Below are positions 11,730 through 25,044 of a DNA stretch of 64,000 nucleotides, one piece after another. The position numbers and the translations under genes were made by a program. The notes beneath the pieces were generated by a model. That model was not told where the DNA came from. It saw nothing but the letters and a program-made list of their open reading frames with translations, and ran no database searches. Location: NCBI GenBank assembly GCA_022925895.1, contig JAKSYS010000286.1, positions 1 to 64,000 on the forward strand. The letters run 5' to 3'. The stretch's first letter is position 1; every line of letters begins with the position of its first letter. The stretch comes from Fragilaria crotonensis. Lineage: Eukaryota > Bacillariophyta > Fragilariophyceae > Fragilariales > Fragilariaceae.

Positions 11730-14150
11730 ATGACCATGACCATGACCGCTCAAGCGGCGCTCCCGGCACCTCCCGATCCAGCGGAGTATCATGATCCCCA
11801 CCATCCGAAGTATGGATTCCATACCGAGAAGTGGCACGATCCTCCCGACCTCCTCCCGACAAGAATGGTTCTCCGCAGAAGAACGTTTTCGTCGTGAAGC
11901 TAATGCCCATGCATACAGCCAACATGGTACTCCATCTAATTGGTTCCGCTATCTGACTCTCGGCTACTTTGTGTACGACGATTGTTGCAAGTTCGACGCA
12001 CTATGGATGAAGTACAGCGATGATCCGATTATCTGTCACCGAATGGTCTTGTACAATTTTTTCTATCATATCGATAGGAACTTCGACACTCCAGCGAATC
12101 TCCAAGTGTGGGCAATGGATGTATCTCAACCATACCTCCAGCGCCATGCCCCACAGTACCTTGCAATCAACACCATCATCCAAACCTGGAATGACTATAT
12201 CCATGGGGACTATGACGTCTTGGATATTGATCGCACCCAATGGACGACAGTTGGAGGATCCAAGAAGAGGCAATCCATGGATAACCCGTCTCAGAAAAGG
12301 ATGCATGACAACAGGACCTTGAACACGTCATCCACCCACCAACTACCAAACAACCAGAACGTCGCACCATCTCCAGGAAGTACATCGCCACCTGACAACC
12401 AGTCTCATGATGAAACCTCTACAGTTGGGAAGCAGTCTGTTCTACAACCAGATCTAAACGTGCCTGTGAATGATGGCACCTATCGTCTCACATTTCGTTG
12501 GCATCCGAAAGGGGACTTCTCGTTGTACAACGAACACTCTACCTTATGGTTGAAGGAGGCTCATGGAATGATGCAAGATATTTTTTCAGATGAAGACTGT
12601 TTCTTTTATCGATGGGAAAGTACCGACCTCCAGATGTCCACGACGATTTCCAAACTCGCCTGGTGAATTGCGAGAGTTTCTGTCTCCCAACATCACTTTT
12701 TACCATCCTCGTCTCAGATTATTTTTGGTGCACGAATTTGCTTCGCAGCCAAATTCCGGGTCAATGGCGCAACAGGAATCTACTGTCGACGGGCTAGGAA
12801 AACACAAAGTTCAGATTAGTCTTTCCAATTCGACAACATCCAGCGGCAAGATCGTAACAGCCGGGTACCTCTTATTCAGAGCAGCTCGCACCACTCATCG
12901 CACCAGATTCCTCCAAAGTCACGTCAACAACTTCCAAAAAGCATACCTTCGCTCCAGCACAATATGCTTTACAGGCTGCGGGCATCTGCGCCTGTATCGT
13001 CTACGAATCAATCCAATCAGTCGTCGGGAAACCGCTTCGGGATAGTTTGCCTGGATTACCTGCGTTATTCAAATCGATACCTCGACTCAACAAAATCTTG
13101 ATTTATTGGAGTCCATGTCCTCCAAGGAAGTGTGGATTCGAGCACCAGCATCCGTACGGGGAATGACGACAGCAGACAAAAACCGATCTGTCAAGTACAA
13201 AGTCAGGAACGACTAAGACCGATACATCTTCTACCTACAACCACAACAGAGGTCGAAGAGGATTCGGTTCTAGCAGACAAAAGCAGCCCCCCGGAAGCAC
13301 TACTACCGCATCAGCCCCAGGTGATGACATCGACGACCAAACGGCATTCACCCAGTCAGCAACCCAGTCAGTTGCGTCTCCATCAATGATGTCATCGGCA
13401 ACATCCCGACGATTGAACGAGCTCGAAGCTTTATTTCGGAGACAACAGCAGGAAACTTCGGAAAACGCTGTGCTCTCAACAAAAAATGCAAATAGCCTCA
13501 TACAAATCGAGACTAAACTTGGACGCCTAGATGACATGGACAATCTTCTTCAAGACAATCGGGAAAAGCTTGCTCTCACTATGGAAAGACAACAGGATTC
13601 TCATGTGCAGATCGTGGAGTTGAATATACGAGTGTCAAAACTGATGGATGTTATTGATAGAATGGCGACAAAAATTGAATCGATGACTTCGGCAATGATC
13701 ACAGGCAATAGGCCAGACTCCGAACGACGCAATCAGGAAAATCTGACCGACTGCAACAGACGACGCACGCTGGAAGAAATGAAAGATACATCGACCAACT
13801 TCACTTCCTCCGCGGATGGTACACAATCGACTACGTCATCCCAAGATCGAACGATAGCACCGAATGCGACGACGCCTCACCCGAAGCCAGCATCCACGGC
13901 GGCACACTCTTCCCCATCTAAGAAGAAGTCTCGGCCACTCCACGACGATATGGAAGAGATGTCGCTTGGCTCCAACGACTCTATGGAAACGCCAGTCGAA
14001 ACGGAAATTCCTCCATACCACGGTATACACGACATGTCACTTCCTGACTCATCTATTCTGGATGAATCGAATGATTTTTCTTACCAAACGCCCGATCCGG
14101 ACACTCAATACAACAACCATAGTGATTCGGAGGGAGGCGCCTCAAAATGA
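11730..14150 (+). pseudogene. LINE-C copy 1 ORF1
   Basis: The start ATGACCATGACCATGACC (11730) is a 6-bp microsatellite. The N-terminal block (HPKYGFHTEKW) corresponds to DPKYAFNTEDW of copy 2. After a frameshift near 11860 the frame reads NWFRYLTLGYFVYDDCCKF and then, in the same frame, DGTYRLTFRWHPKGDF, which in copy 2 is the start of a separate frame; this shows ORF1 was originally one protein. Around 12660-13385 the coding is scrambled by frameshifts. The C-terminal frame 13386-14150 is Ser/Thr/Asp-rich with a coiled-coil-like start (RRLNELEALFRRQQQ) and ends in TGA at 14148-14150. ORF1 proteins of LINEs bind the element RNA; no known RNA-binding fold is evident here. Confidence 0.7.
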
Positions 14151-15290
14151 TACATCACCAAGATGCATCATCCCAGCCAATGACGATGGAGAGCATTGAC
14201 AATGTGAACATGGCAGACCAGCAGCACCCGACCACCAATGAGGCGACCGCAGATCCCGACGCTCACCGCCGACCAACCACAGTTCAAAAAGGAAGATATA
14301 TGTCGCGAGGGGAGGATCGACATCCACCCATCTACACGTCTCAGATTCTTCTTTTTCCATCGACCAGACCGGGGAGGATGATTCGGAGGAAGACCAGACA
14401 CTCAGGCAAATGTTACTTTGGTGATGCGATTATCTACAAAGCAAAGGTTCTACCCGAGTTATGTTTCAGAACGTTAAAGGACTGACCTTCAATCAAACAG
14501 GCGATGACTACAACTACTATATGTCATCCATGGGATCATACTCGATTGACATCTTCGGTATGGCGGAGACCACCGGCTGGCAACACCCACACGTGCAGGC
14601 AAAGTTCAAGTATTGTCTACGCAAACAATTAAAACTCGGAAAAGCAGTGTTTGGATCGCCGACTCAAGAGATAGATCAGCTTGCAGACAACGAAACCTTT
14701 CAAGCTGCGGATCAACACAGGTTGTAAGTGGCAATGTGACAACGACGGTGTTTGGGCCACCCATTACGGATTCAACTGGACTGGGACGATGGTGCGGCTT
14801 TACTCTAATCGGCAAGAAGGAACTTAAATTGAGTATTCTCACAGGTTATAGGACTTGCAGTGGTTCCATTGCGTCATCACCACTAGGAAGCACCTTTCAC
14901 CGAGAGTATACTTATTTTAGGAGCAACAGGAGAAACCCGCAACCGAGACGACGTTTCTCCGCGATCTTGGCAATCAGGTTCGGGATTTACAGCACCAAGG
15001 ACATGCGATTCTCGTTATGATGGATGCCAACTCAGTATTGGAAAATGATCACCACCTCCAAGAATTCCTTCAGACCCATGATCTTAGGGACTTACATAAC
15101 AACAATCCAGCCCTCGACCTACATTGATCTACCGACCGCAGGATTGATTACATGTTTGATGTCCCAGAACCGCAGCAGCAACATGTCGTCAGGGCACACT
15201 CGTATTTTGAAGGACCTCAGTCCGACCACAGGGCTTTGTATGTCGACCTCTTCTTTCCCAACTGATCGGCATTGAAGCAACGGAACCAGT
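14147..15290 (+). pseudogene. LINE-C copy 1 ORF2 start and endonuclease domain
   Basis: ORF2 begins at ATG 14147, overlapping the ORF1 stop in an ATGA tetranucleotide. The endonuclease block FQNVKGLTFNQTGDDYNYY and IDIFGMAETTGWQHPHV (14465-14600) matches copy 2 (FQNVKGLTYSFTGEDYDYY). Later pieces fall in shifting frames: SGNVTTTVFGPPITDSTGLG (14730) and LVMMDANSVLEN-like plus GPQSDHRALYVD near 15010-15245. The catalytic residues can be traced, but the frame is broken at least three times. Confidence 0.7.
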
Positions 15291-15329
15291 AATGTTGACG
15301 CACCCAGGAGATGGCTTCAGAGCGGTAAT

Positions 15330-18300
15330 ATGGAATCAGTTGATCTCTATCGGGAAAAAATGAAAGAGTACTATGTCAGGCACAACATGAAACAGCGGAT
15401 AGATACCCTTTTCAAAACACATCATACACTTTCCCGAAAGCAAGTCAGACGTCTTTTGACAGCATGGGATGAAGACCAAGGGAGAGCGATGAGATCGGCG
15501 GAAGAAGCGCTGGCAATAAAACCAAAGAAGTATGCGTGGTCTCCTCGACTTCGGAACGATGGCGTGATAATGAGGTACTGGAAGCTTCGGATGCGGGAAG
15601 TCACTCACTCAGAAGACTACTCGACTACATTCGATTGATGGGAAAGACAAATCCAGGGTTTTGACGGCACGTTCCAACTCCCGGATCGCAACAATATGTT
15701 GACTGTCACCGAAGTGAGACAGCGCTTGAATCAAGCTACAAAAGCCCTTCGACAGACTCAGAAACGCGCGACGACGAGTAGAGTAAGAAGCTATGAGGAA
15801 CTCCTTGCAACTTTCGAGACCGACGAAAATTCCACTACCAAACACGAATCCCAACGACGCGCCAAGATCATGTATCGAACTATAAAAGCGGAAGCGAGCA
15901 AACGACTTTTTGGCAAACTTCGTCAGACTCTTCATCCGTCGGAACACACAAGCCTGACTCAAATACAAGTACCACGTCCAGTCGATACAAGCCAAAGAAC
16001 GGAACCAGGCCAAGTCCACAACATCCTGCAACACTACGACACAGACCAGCTAGTGTGGACACGATCATTACAAGGGAAGACATTGAAGCTCATATACTGA
16101 GCTTCAATCGAAGCATTTCGCAGCAGCAGAATCACCATGTGGGAGCGGTATCATACACGACGCGCTAACTTTTACAAGTCTGTCAGACGAGGCTGAACAA
16201 GTTCTCCGAGGATCTATCCCAAAGGAGTGGTATGGAGATAGAACGCTCCTTCGAGAGTTCCTAGCATCATTCCAGATTCCCGACTCGGTCTTGGAAGGTA
16301 AACCAATAAACTGGAAATCTCAAACGACGACATCATCAAAGGTTTCACGTCATGGAGACAACAACAACATCCCCATCAGGAGACACCTCGGGCATTACAA
16401 AGCTATGATCAAGGACCCAGCTTGTTAAACTGCTTCCGGAAATTCTTAAACATAGCGATCACACGCGGCATTGCTCCACCGAGATGGTGCAAAGCGGTGA
16501 ACATCATGATTGAAAAGGACAAGGGACGGCCAAAAATAAATCGACTTCGAATAATACATCTGTTTGAAGCGGATTATAATTTTTTCCTCAAGATATGGGG
16601 ATCACGTTTGGTACGACGATCTGTTCAAATGAACTTGCTCAACGAAGGCCAGCATGGATCAGTCCCTGGGCGAACAACCATGGATCCAGTGATGTTAAAT
16701 CAACTAACAACCGATCTCAGTCGGGTCCTCAAAGTCAACTACGTAAGGTTTGATAATGACGCATCGGCTTGTTTCGATCGGATAATAGTTGCCCTCGGCA
16801 TGATGGCGGCTCGGAGATGCGGGATGCCAAAGGAGGCCGTCCGAACGCACGCAACGGCATTACAACTGATGCAATATATGGTGAAAACGATACACGGAGT
16901 TTCATCCGACTCATACAGAGGTACTATGATGGCACCATTATTTGGAACTGGGCAAGGAAGCGGTGCATCACCGGCGGTGTGGTTATCACTGGTGGTCATC
17001 CTATTAAACACTTTGGAACGAGTGGTCCCGAACAGGATACGGTTCAAATCGGCAGACGGGAATATAGTACATGAACGGTTGGTTGATGCTTCGTCGACGA
17101 TACTGCTATAGGCTTAACGGACAACGGGGACTTATCCTTGACGGCGCTTGTTCAAGCATTGGAAAAGTGGCGCAAACATGGAGCAACTACACTTCTCGGG
17201 CGGAGCATTAAATCTTTCCAAATGCTCGTGGTATGTCATGTTCTGGAACTGGCGTCAGGGTAGACCTGTACTTCAAGAGATTGACGCTGCCGATCCAGCA
17301 ATCCAACTCTTTCAAGGTTCCAATCACCGGAGACCAGTGACCATACGTCGTCAATCACTCACAGCAGCCTCACGTATCTTGGGGATCTATCAGACACCAC
17401 TTGGCGATTTTTCCGAGCATATCCGAGTTCTCAAAAAGAAGGCTGATCAATATGCAGGATACATAAGATCACCGACGTTGACATCGACAGACATTCGCGT
17501 TTTCCACCGGTCAATTTATTCTCCTGCGATGCGTTACTCCCTTCCTGCCATTGCAGCCGACGAGGAGGAACTGGAAAGTATCCAATCAAAGATCATTCCC
17601 ACCATCGTACAGCGTTTGGGCTTCTCGTCAAAAATGTCGACAGCTATTCGTCATGGACCAGTATCTATGGGAGGTTTAAATCTTTTTGACATCAGAACGG
17701 AATGTGGGATTGAAATGATCAAATACTTCCGACACGAAAGTTTGGTAATACAAAGGTTGGCCAACTGTTACTCCTCCAATTGCAGGCATCTCAAATAGAA
17801 TCTGGACCGATACAACTCCTCGAGGATCCCTCCATTCAGATTGGATATTTGACACCGACCTGGATATTATCGATGCGACAATTCCTGTCCAATCACAATA
17901 TACGCATCACTTTGACGGACACATTTCAGATTGCATTGCAAGGAAAAGATGATCAATACATTATGGATCTCAAACGACTGCAGGGATATACCACTCGACA
18001 ACAGAAAGATTTGAATTTTGCTCGGTTATATCTCCAAGTGACAACTTTAGCTGAATTAGTTGACACGACTGAGAATGGCAAGATAGCGATATGGGCGTTA
18101 GAAGGGACCCGTCCGACAAGCTTCATGGACAACAAAGCCTGGCCGAGACAAGAAAGGATTACTCACCAGCAACAACGTCTGTGGAAAAGGTATATCTCGG
18201 CGCATTACTTGCGGTACGATAGATTCTGGCGGACACCACCGAGACCAACGCTACGAGATGTGAAAGAAACCATCGCCACGACTACAGCGACGGGACCAAG

Positions 18301-18415
18301 GACGTTAAAGAAAAATAAGGTCACTACCCAGAGGAAGGCGTCGTCTGCTTACACACACACGACAACATTTCCGATGATGTCTTGTGGGAGGAATGCCAAA
18401 CAAAACAAACATTGA
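15330..18415 (+). pseudogene. LINE-C copy 1 reverse transcriptase
   Basis: The linker TLSRKQVRRLLTAWDEDQGR and KKYAWSPRLRNDGVIMRYWK starts at ~15420. The fingers block RLRIIHLFEADYNFFLK is at ~16540, motif A NDASACFDRI at ~16755, motif B GTGQGSGASPAVWL at ~16945, and motif C VDDTAIGLTDNGDLS in another frame at ~17095. The thumb and connection follow at 17148-18415 (GGALNLSKCSWYVMFW, GLNLFDIRTECGIEM). All catalytic motifs survive, but at least four frameshifts separate them. Confidence 0.82.
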
Positions 18416-19194
18416 CCATTGCAACGGACGGCGGTCTCAAAGGAAGGAAAGGGACTTTTGGTTGGCTAGTCAGCACTCCGAATGAAACCATTTTAGCGGA
18501 AGGTGCAGGACCAGTGGATGGGCCATTCGACGCAGCTAACTCAACACGGTGCGAGTTAGGCGGATACGCGGCATCATTGTTATTTATCTCACTTCTTCAC
18601 CATCTATGGGGCAAAAAACATAAATGCGACTTTCGATGGGTAACCGACAGCAAAGCAGCCATATCGAAGGTTGAACACCAGACGACAAAGTCACATAAGA
18701 AAATGCGACAACCGAGCAACGCGGATTATCTGGGCATCATAAAAGCTGAGACGTCGTCGATCCGAAGACGCATTCGTCCAGTTTGGGTTAAAGGTCACCA
18801 ACAGACATCTCGCAACGGTGCTCAAAACAAGGACATCATCAGGAACAATCATGTTGACCAACTGGCGACGTGGTATCGCAATCACAAATTCTACCGGCAA
18901 TCAGAGCACACTGATCATACCCCGGAAGCAAAGGTGACAATCTCCGTCAATGGTATACGCGTCGTTGGACAAGAAGAAGCGACTCTGCGGTATCATATCA
19001 ATGGCTACCACCTCCGACAGTATATACAATCGCGACAGAAGTGGACCAACAGAATATGGAATACAGTCGATATAGAGTTGTTTGGACTGTTCTACCGAAA
19101 GCTTCCATCGAGAGATCAAGTGGCACACACACGGTTCATATTCGACCAGTGGCATACTGGAGAACACCGCCAACCGATCAATACCACACAAAAT
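18382..19194 (+). pseudogene. LINE-C copy 1 RNase H, truncated
   Basis: RNase H motifs are IATDGGLKGRKGTFGW (Asp), STRCELGGYAAS (Glu), WVTDSKAAISK (Asp), VWVKGHQQTS (His) and NNHVDQLATW (Asp). The domain itself is complete and in one frame. The downstream CCHC knuckle is lost where copia-2 starts at 19195; codons beyond that are LTR sequence. Confidence 0.82.
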
Positions 19195-19592
19195 TGTCAG
19201 TGCATATATTCTTTATCTCCGCAGCACCGTGCTACTGCCTACTGCGCACGGTCGACTACCCATGGTCGTAGCTGCGCGCCATGATGTGCGCTACTATGAT
19301 TAGTCTAGTTTAAACGCCGATGTACTTTCGGCTCACAACTTAATATAATCCTTTATTACCTCAATCGCATTCTTGCCGGTCTATCTGATCGTAAGGGTGA
19401 AGGGGCAGAAGGATATACTCAGCCACAACGCTAACGCCATCAACACACACAACGCGCAATCGTATCGGTATCGCCACGCGTTGTGCCTTCTTGTTCCTGC
19501 GTTCGCACCTCTTCATTGCGACGGCCTCGTCCTAACCTGACTCCCAAGCGAGTCACTGTTTGTGGAGCCGCCGTACTAGGGAGGGTCTCACA
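19195..19592 (+). repeat. Copia-2 5' LTR
   Basis: 398-bp direct repeat of 25933-26336 with TG...CA ends, upstream of gag. Confidence 0.92.
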
Positions 19593-19608
19593 GGTTATGA
19601 GCCCAAAT
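19593..19608 (+). other. Copia-2 primer binding site, complementary to the initiator tRNA-Met anticodon arm
   Basis: GGTTATGAGCCCAAAT follows the LTR directly. Its complement contains GGGCTCATAACC, the anticodon stem-loop of eukaryotic initiator tRNA-Met (CAU anticodon). Drosophila copia and yeast Ty5 are primed by an internally cut half-tRNA with this kind of site. The match is by eye against general knowledge of the tRNA. Confidence 0.75.
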
Positions 19609-19771
19609 TCTACGACTGCTTTCTGCGCCTTCTCCGACTGATTTCGAGTTCTCTCGTGTTCTTTGTTGTCGCACGATTCCCAAGATACGGGGAACCACGT
19701 AGCCACTCCGTGTCAGAAATACTCTCCGACCAAACACCCGGGACCGCATATTTCTGAAACACGATAATAAA

Positions 19772-22060
19772 ATGGTGGACGCAGAGGAGGTTCAATATGA
19801 CAATGACTGTCTTGTCATATCCATTGATATTGTGGACTGCCCGATGGCAGAAATCCCACTCACAGAGGTCTTTGATGTGCCTACGATGTCGCTTACGGGA
19901 GACTATCATGATCTCATCCGAACAGCGTTTTGCAACAACTCGAAGACACTACATGGTTGTCGGAAGATTTACTGCCTACGTTGACCGATCCCGGTTTCGG
20001 CATGTATCACGCCCGCAGCCGCAACTCCGTCATCTCGTTGCGCAAGCCGGCGCTTCAGCGTCTCATCATCCAACGTCTCAAGGAACGTTCTCGCCCATCC
20101 GACATCGTGCACGTTCCTATCATGATCCGTTTCCTGCTTCCAGATAACGAAATTCCGAAGCCACCGGGATCCTCTGCCTCCTCCCAGAGTACTCACGGGA
20201 GCCGATCTCATCGCTCGCGCCAAGGCCCTCCTTCGGTTGTTGATACGTCTGCCCCGATGGATGTCCCTGTGAACGTGGTTGCACCCGGAATGAACGAGGA
20301 GATTGCACCAACCGCTGATGATGCTGAAATAACCGACTCTACGGCCGCAATCCCCACCTTCCGCGGGCAACCTGTGGACACTCGCCCAACAGGCGGACAT
20401 GGACCTCCGTTTGCTGCTGGACGGTTCCACACTCCCCGAACCTCGCCCCTCTTCAATTCGACAACTCGACCGCGCACGAGTGGTGGAAATCTGACTCGGA
20501 CGCCTACACGTATGCATCCTTTCTCTGCAGAAGTCACTTTCGGCGCCGAATCCTACGAAGATTACATGAGTCAATTCATGTATGGAGAAGTCAAGTTCAA
20601 AGATTTTCGCAAGGCTAGCTTCCCAAGATTCGACTCGTCCAAAAACGATTCGTTCGTACACTGGTTCAAACTCTTTTGTTCCACATGCTTACAATGGGGA
20701 GTGTGGTGTCCACCGTATGAATCTGCAAAGGAAGACAAAATCCACGGTGCCTGGTGGACCTGGCTCCCTGCTTCCGTCCGAGAGAAAGACTCTTTCATGT
20801 CTGGTCTGATCTACACCGCTTTGAGTCAGGACTCCACATTTCCCAGTGGTTCCCGGGAACATGGTGCCGTTGAGGGATGTCCACCGCAGGCGGGATACCA
20901 TGCTATCTATTCCCTATTTCGCCTCCATCATCCCATGTTACATTCAGTTTTCTCGACCGCAAGCGAGATTCCTCGCCAACGACGAACGGAGCCATTCAGC
21001 CTCTACATTCGTCGGCTTCAAGATTTCATGGTACGCGAACGACAGGCCACGCGCACCTACACAGAGTCCGAAGCCCTCGACTTGTCAGTCCGGAATCTCA
21101 CGTCCGAATGGCGTCCCGAGATCCGTCGCCTCGTTGAACGTGACAAACGGACCGGACTTGATGGCACGCTCCCTTTCAAGCTCTCGCTGGCACAACTCGC
21201 CACCACGTTCGTCGAATACGCCTCCGAGATTGGTCGTGACCCCCCGTCGACTCAGGCGTCACATCCCGGCCGGAACCCAGCATCCATCATTCGCCGAATC
21301 GAAACAGCCTCCCCGGATTTCTCTTCCAGCACCGACGACACCCTCGACGATGAGGAAATGGACATCATGATCCGCGCCATCTCCCAGAATCAAAATGCAT
21401 CTTCTGTCTGCCTCGGATGCCACAACCCCGGCCACAAGCTCGAAGACTGCAACCGTTTCGTTGATTATATTGTGGCAGAAGGTTTGGCTCAGCGCCATCC
21501 ACAGCTTAAGGTGCAGATCGCGAATTCGCACAAGCAATTTCGCAGTCGACTGACGTCTACCGGAAACCAAAACCGCCCACACTCTGGTGCTCCTGTCAAC
21601 CGACCCATGCGTCGCATCCTGGAAGATGCTGTCTCGGATGTCCACGAAGCCTCCACTGAAAACCCCCCTCGGGTTGACGAGGATGACGACGATGGTCCCG
21701 ACGGTTTCCAACAGAACTCCATCCGTGCCACCGACCTTGACGACTCTGACTTCGAAGACTGCTTCGACACACCCACTGTCAGCTCTGTTGTTGTCACTGT
21801 CGCTCGCACTGGCCCTTCGCTCCCGGCGTCAGAAACCATCCGACTCAGCGAGGCATCCGACCCAATCCTCCTCCGTCGTTTGGCAGAGACGTATGACCGC
21901 ACACAGCACCTCTCGTTTGCGCATGCAGATAATGGCTCGATGGCATGTACCGCCAACGATCGCAGGCTCCTATTCGCGTACCGCCCCCTCACTCGCACAA
22001 ATGTCCGCCTGTTTGATGCCGGTCACCATGCACACCATCCCGTTGGTGTCGGTTTCCTTG
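19772..22060 (+). pseudogene. Copia-2 gag and protease
   Basis: Gag starts at ATG 19772 (MVDAEEVQYDNDCLVISIDI) and shifts frame near 19935 into the long frame ending at 22305. It has a Ser/Pro-rich N-terminal part, a conserved middle (FPRFDSSKNDSFVHWFKLF), a CCHC zinc knuckle CLGCHNPGHKLEDC (~21409-21450), and a protease block HADNGSMACTANDRRLLF (~21919) with D-N-G in place of D-S/T-G. The frame is lost near 22060 just after the protease, and downstream codons of that frame are out of register. Gag packages the RNA; protease matures it. Confidence 0.8.
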
Positions 22061-23540
22061 TATCCCCGTTGACAACCGTGGAAGTGCCGGAAGCCCATCG
22101 TCCGTATACATTCGGACGTATTTCACCCCCACGATCCCAGGGATCATCATCTCGCACGCTGCCATTGCAAAACAGCTTGGCACCGACGGGTATCACATGT
22201 CAAGTTTCACCGAAGGTCCCGGACACATTCTGTTCCCGCATCGCCTCCGACGCTCGCAGGATATCTATATCATCTTGCAACCAACGGAAAGGCGAGGCGG
22301 CCTAACCTTCACTGAGGCCCTGATCACTCCAACTGCCGAAGCTCACTTGGCGCCGCTTCCACATGATCAATTCGTTCGGAAGCTCTGCACCGAACATACC
22401 CAAGTATCTGCGGCAAGCATCCTCGACCCAATTGACGGAATGACCTGTGGCGCATGTCCTCCTCCTTCGACTTTTGTGACACAAGTCAACGTCGACGACG
22501 CCGGAACAAATGATTCTCCCGAGTTCATCGCACACAGGCCTTTGTTATTGGATGATGATCGCCAATTCCCTGAGTTCTCATCGGAATCAGTGTGCCAAAA
22601 GTCAAACGACAGGCCCAATCGAAGGTTACCCTGTCCTATCGTTAAGTCGCTCTGCCCTACGGATGTTATGGCATCAACGACTGGGTCACATCAATTTTCG
22701 TCGCCTATCAGAGATGCACCGTTTCGTAAAGGCATGCCCCAGTTCAAAATCCCGAGCGAAATTGAGGGATGTCAATCTGTCTCGCCGCGAAACTTCGGAA
22801 AGCTCCAGCCGGGACGAAGACAACGATGAGAGCAACGGAATGCTATCAAGGTGTCTCGATCGATTTTGGTTTCATGGTACAGAAAAGCCGGGACTCGAAC
22901 GACACAACAACCTCGTCGGTTTAAACGGCGAGACGTGCTACGTTCTCTTGACCGACCATTACAGCGGTCGCCTATTCGGACGTGCCTTCGCCACTAAGGC
23001 ACCGCCCATTGAGTGGATCAATAGCTGGCTTGCCAGCAATGCCCTAAATGCACCGACAAATATGTCCGCATGGACGGAGGCGGCGAACTGGGCAAATGTC
23101 GCGAGATCCACCGAACTTTCTCGAACTTTGGATACTCGGTGGAACTCACAGGACCAGACTCCTCACACCAAAATGGACCTGGTGAGCGACCTCACCAAAC
23201 CATTGGCGATGCCCTCGAACCATGCTCTCCGGTGCGGACCTTCGGCCAAACTTCTGGCCATATGCGTTCTATCACTACATCCGCTTGTACAATTTCGTCC
23301 CTCACGGCGATCGGCCTTCAAGTCCGTACGAGATGTGTGGCGCTCCGCTCCCAAACCTGGCAAAGCTCCGCACCTTTGGCTGCCGCATCACGTTCGTCCA
23401 ACGACTGCTCGATACGGTCGCGTTGTCCCGAATTCCCGACTTGGTGTTTTCCTCGGATACTCCCGCTCCTGAAGATCATGTACTATTTCGACCTCAGGAG
23501 TTCGACCGTGAAGACTGCCACTCATGCACGGTTTGACGAA
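22061..23540 (+). pseudogene. Copia-2 integrase
   Basis: The zinc-binding LWHQRLGHINFRRLSEMHRF (~22665) is the HHCC region. The catalytic core continues with NGETCYVLLTDHYSGRLFGR (~22925, first Asp), RMDGGGELGKCREIH (~23068, second Asp, new frame) and NGPGERPHQTIGDAL (~23175, Glu). The tail is FWPYAFYHYIRLYNF (~23255) and AKLRTFGC. All three catalytic acids are present, but at least three frameshifts break the domain. Confidence 0.8.
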
Positions 23541-25044
23541 GGAATGAATGACTTAGATGAACCTCCTCCGAATGTTAAGCATCTACGAAATCTGGCCAAC
23601 GATGGCGTGATAAATCCAGACCGTTTGGATCTCCTCCCATCAACTTGGAGGTGTCCGACGATCCCTTCGAACGCCTGGATGAGTTGTCCCCTTCGGTCAC
23701 GTGCGAGCATCCACACCTCGGTTTTGAGATCCAGGAGTGCCACATTCGAAAGCGAGGATATGTATCGGGGATCATCCGAATACCTCGGCCTCTCGGATTC
23801 GGAACGTTCGTCGCAAGTATATTGGCGCTTTCATCGTATCCATCAACGACGTCGCGGTTTTCACGGCTGCGAGCATTACTGCCGCCCTCGAAACCGTCGC
23901 CACGTCCGACGAACGTTCTTTCAAGATTGTCTTCGCTCCCGATCGCTATATTCCAGTCGTCGACCGTCATCTCGATCAACCACTCCATTTGTCCATCGAT
24001 CAGCTTCGTGTGATCTCGACCATCAAGCTCTCCCCATCGCCGCCAACCGCCATACATGACGGCTCATTTGAAGAATTTGATGACGATCCCAACGACGACC
24101 AAGTACAAATCCTCCTCCGTTCGCTAAACACGACGACGCACGGAACGTCAGAAGAGCAAGGTCTCGGTGGTTTCACTCGTCGAAAGCTCCGCAAGCTCCC
24201 AACTGGAGCGACTGGAAGCTGCCGAATTCAAGCAACTTGATTCCATGGCGAAGCAGGAAATGTACGGCGACCCAGTTCATGCGCCGAAGGGTTCCATCAT
24301 TCTTCGACAACACTGGAACTACATCATCAAGAGCGACGGGACTCGAAAGGCACGCAACTGTTGCGACAGGTCTCCTCGTGCGGCTCCGCAACTCAAACTG
24401 GCCAACACATACTCCAGTTGCATCGAGCAACCGTGTATGCGAATGTTCTTTGCGTTGTGCACGCACGAAGGGTTTATCAGCGAAAGTCGACGCGACGAAC
24501 GCATACGCGAATTCGCCGCCTCCTGACCAACCCGTTTGTCATCATCGATGACCAATATGCTGATTGGCATCTCGTCCGACATGGTATCGCCGTTTCGCGA
24601 CATGGTCCTTCCAGTGCAACATGCACTTCAGGGACATCGAGTCCGGCGCCCTTTGGGAGAAATTCGTCAACACTGTCATCGCGCGCCACGGTTTCAAGTC
24701 TACAACTCATGAGCGCAGCTTGTATCAGGGCACATACAAAGACCACCGGATGCTCATCTGTCGCCAAGTTGATGACCTCGCCATCGGGAGCACGAACACC
24801 GATGCCATCAAAGATCTCGTCCGAGTCATTTGTGCCGATGACGGAATCGACCTTCGCGATGAAGGCATTTGGAATCGTTCAACAGGTGGACGTTGAACAA
24901 ACCGATCGTTATATCAAGATTTCGTGCGAATCCTACATTGACAAGCTATTGGCACACTACGGATGGGCATCCTCAAGCTCGCGTGAGACAGACGAGAAAC
25001 CGATCGAACCCATCTGCGTCAACAACGCAACAAATGTTCGATGA
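23541..25044 (+). pseudogene. Copia-2 reverse transcriptase
   Basis: The 5' part (23541-24240) covers the integrase-RT spacer. The RT lead-in is KGSIILRQHWNYIIKSDGTR (~24283), motif A region KVDATNAYANSPPPDQP is in the next frame (~24485), and the catalytic box CRQVDDLAIGSTNTDA (VDD) is at ~24760. ESYIDKLLAHYGW (~24930) follows. The motifs are typical for copia elements and are spread over three frames. Confidence 0.8.

Larger units (their letters stand above)
11640..19194 (+). mobile_element. LINE-C copy 1: APE-type non-LTR retrotransposon, 3' truncated
   Basis: This element has ORF1 (11730-14150), endonuclease (14147-~15290), RT (15330-18415) and RNase H (18382-19194) on the plus strand. 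It is homologous throughout to the minus-strand copy at 42840-51465. Both even share a leader word GAAGTTGTCRCGTACCACC just before the ORF1 start (11707-11725 here). The zinc knuckle and tail are missing because copia-2 begins at 19195, and the missing part does not resume beyond copia-2. Many frameshifts make it inactive. The exact 5' end is uncertain. Confidence 0.85.
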
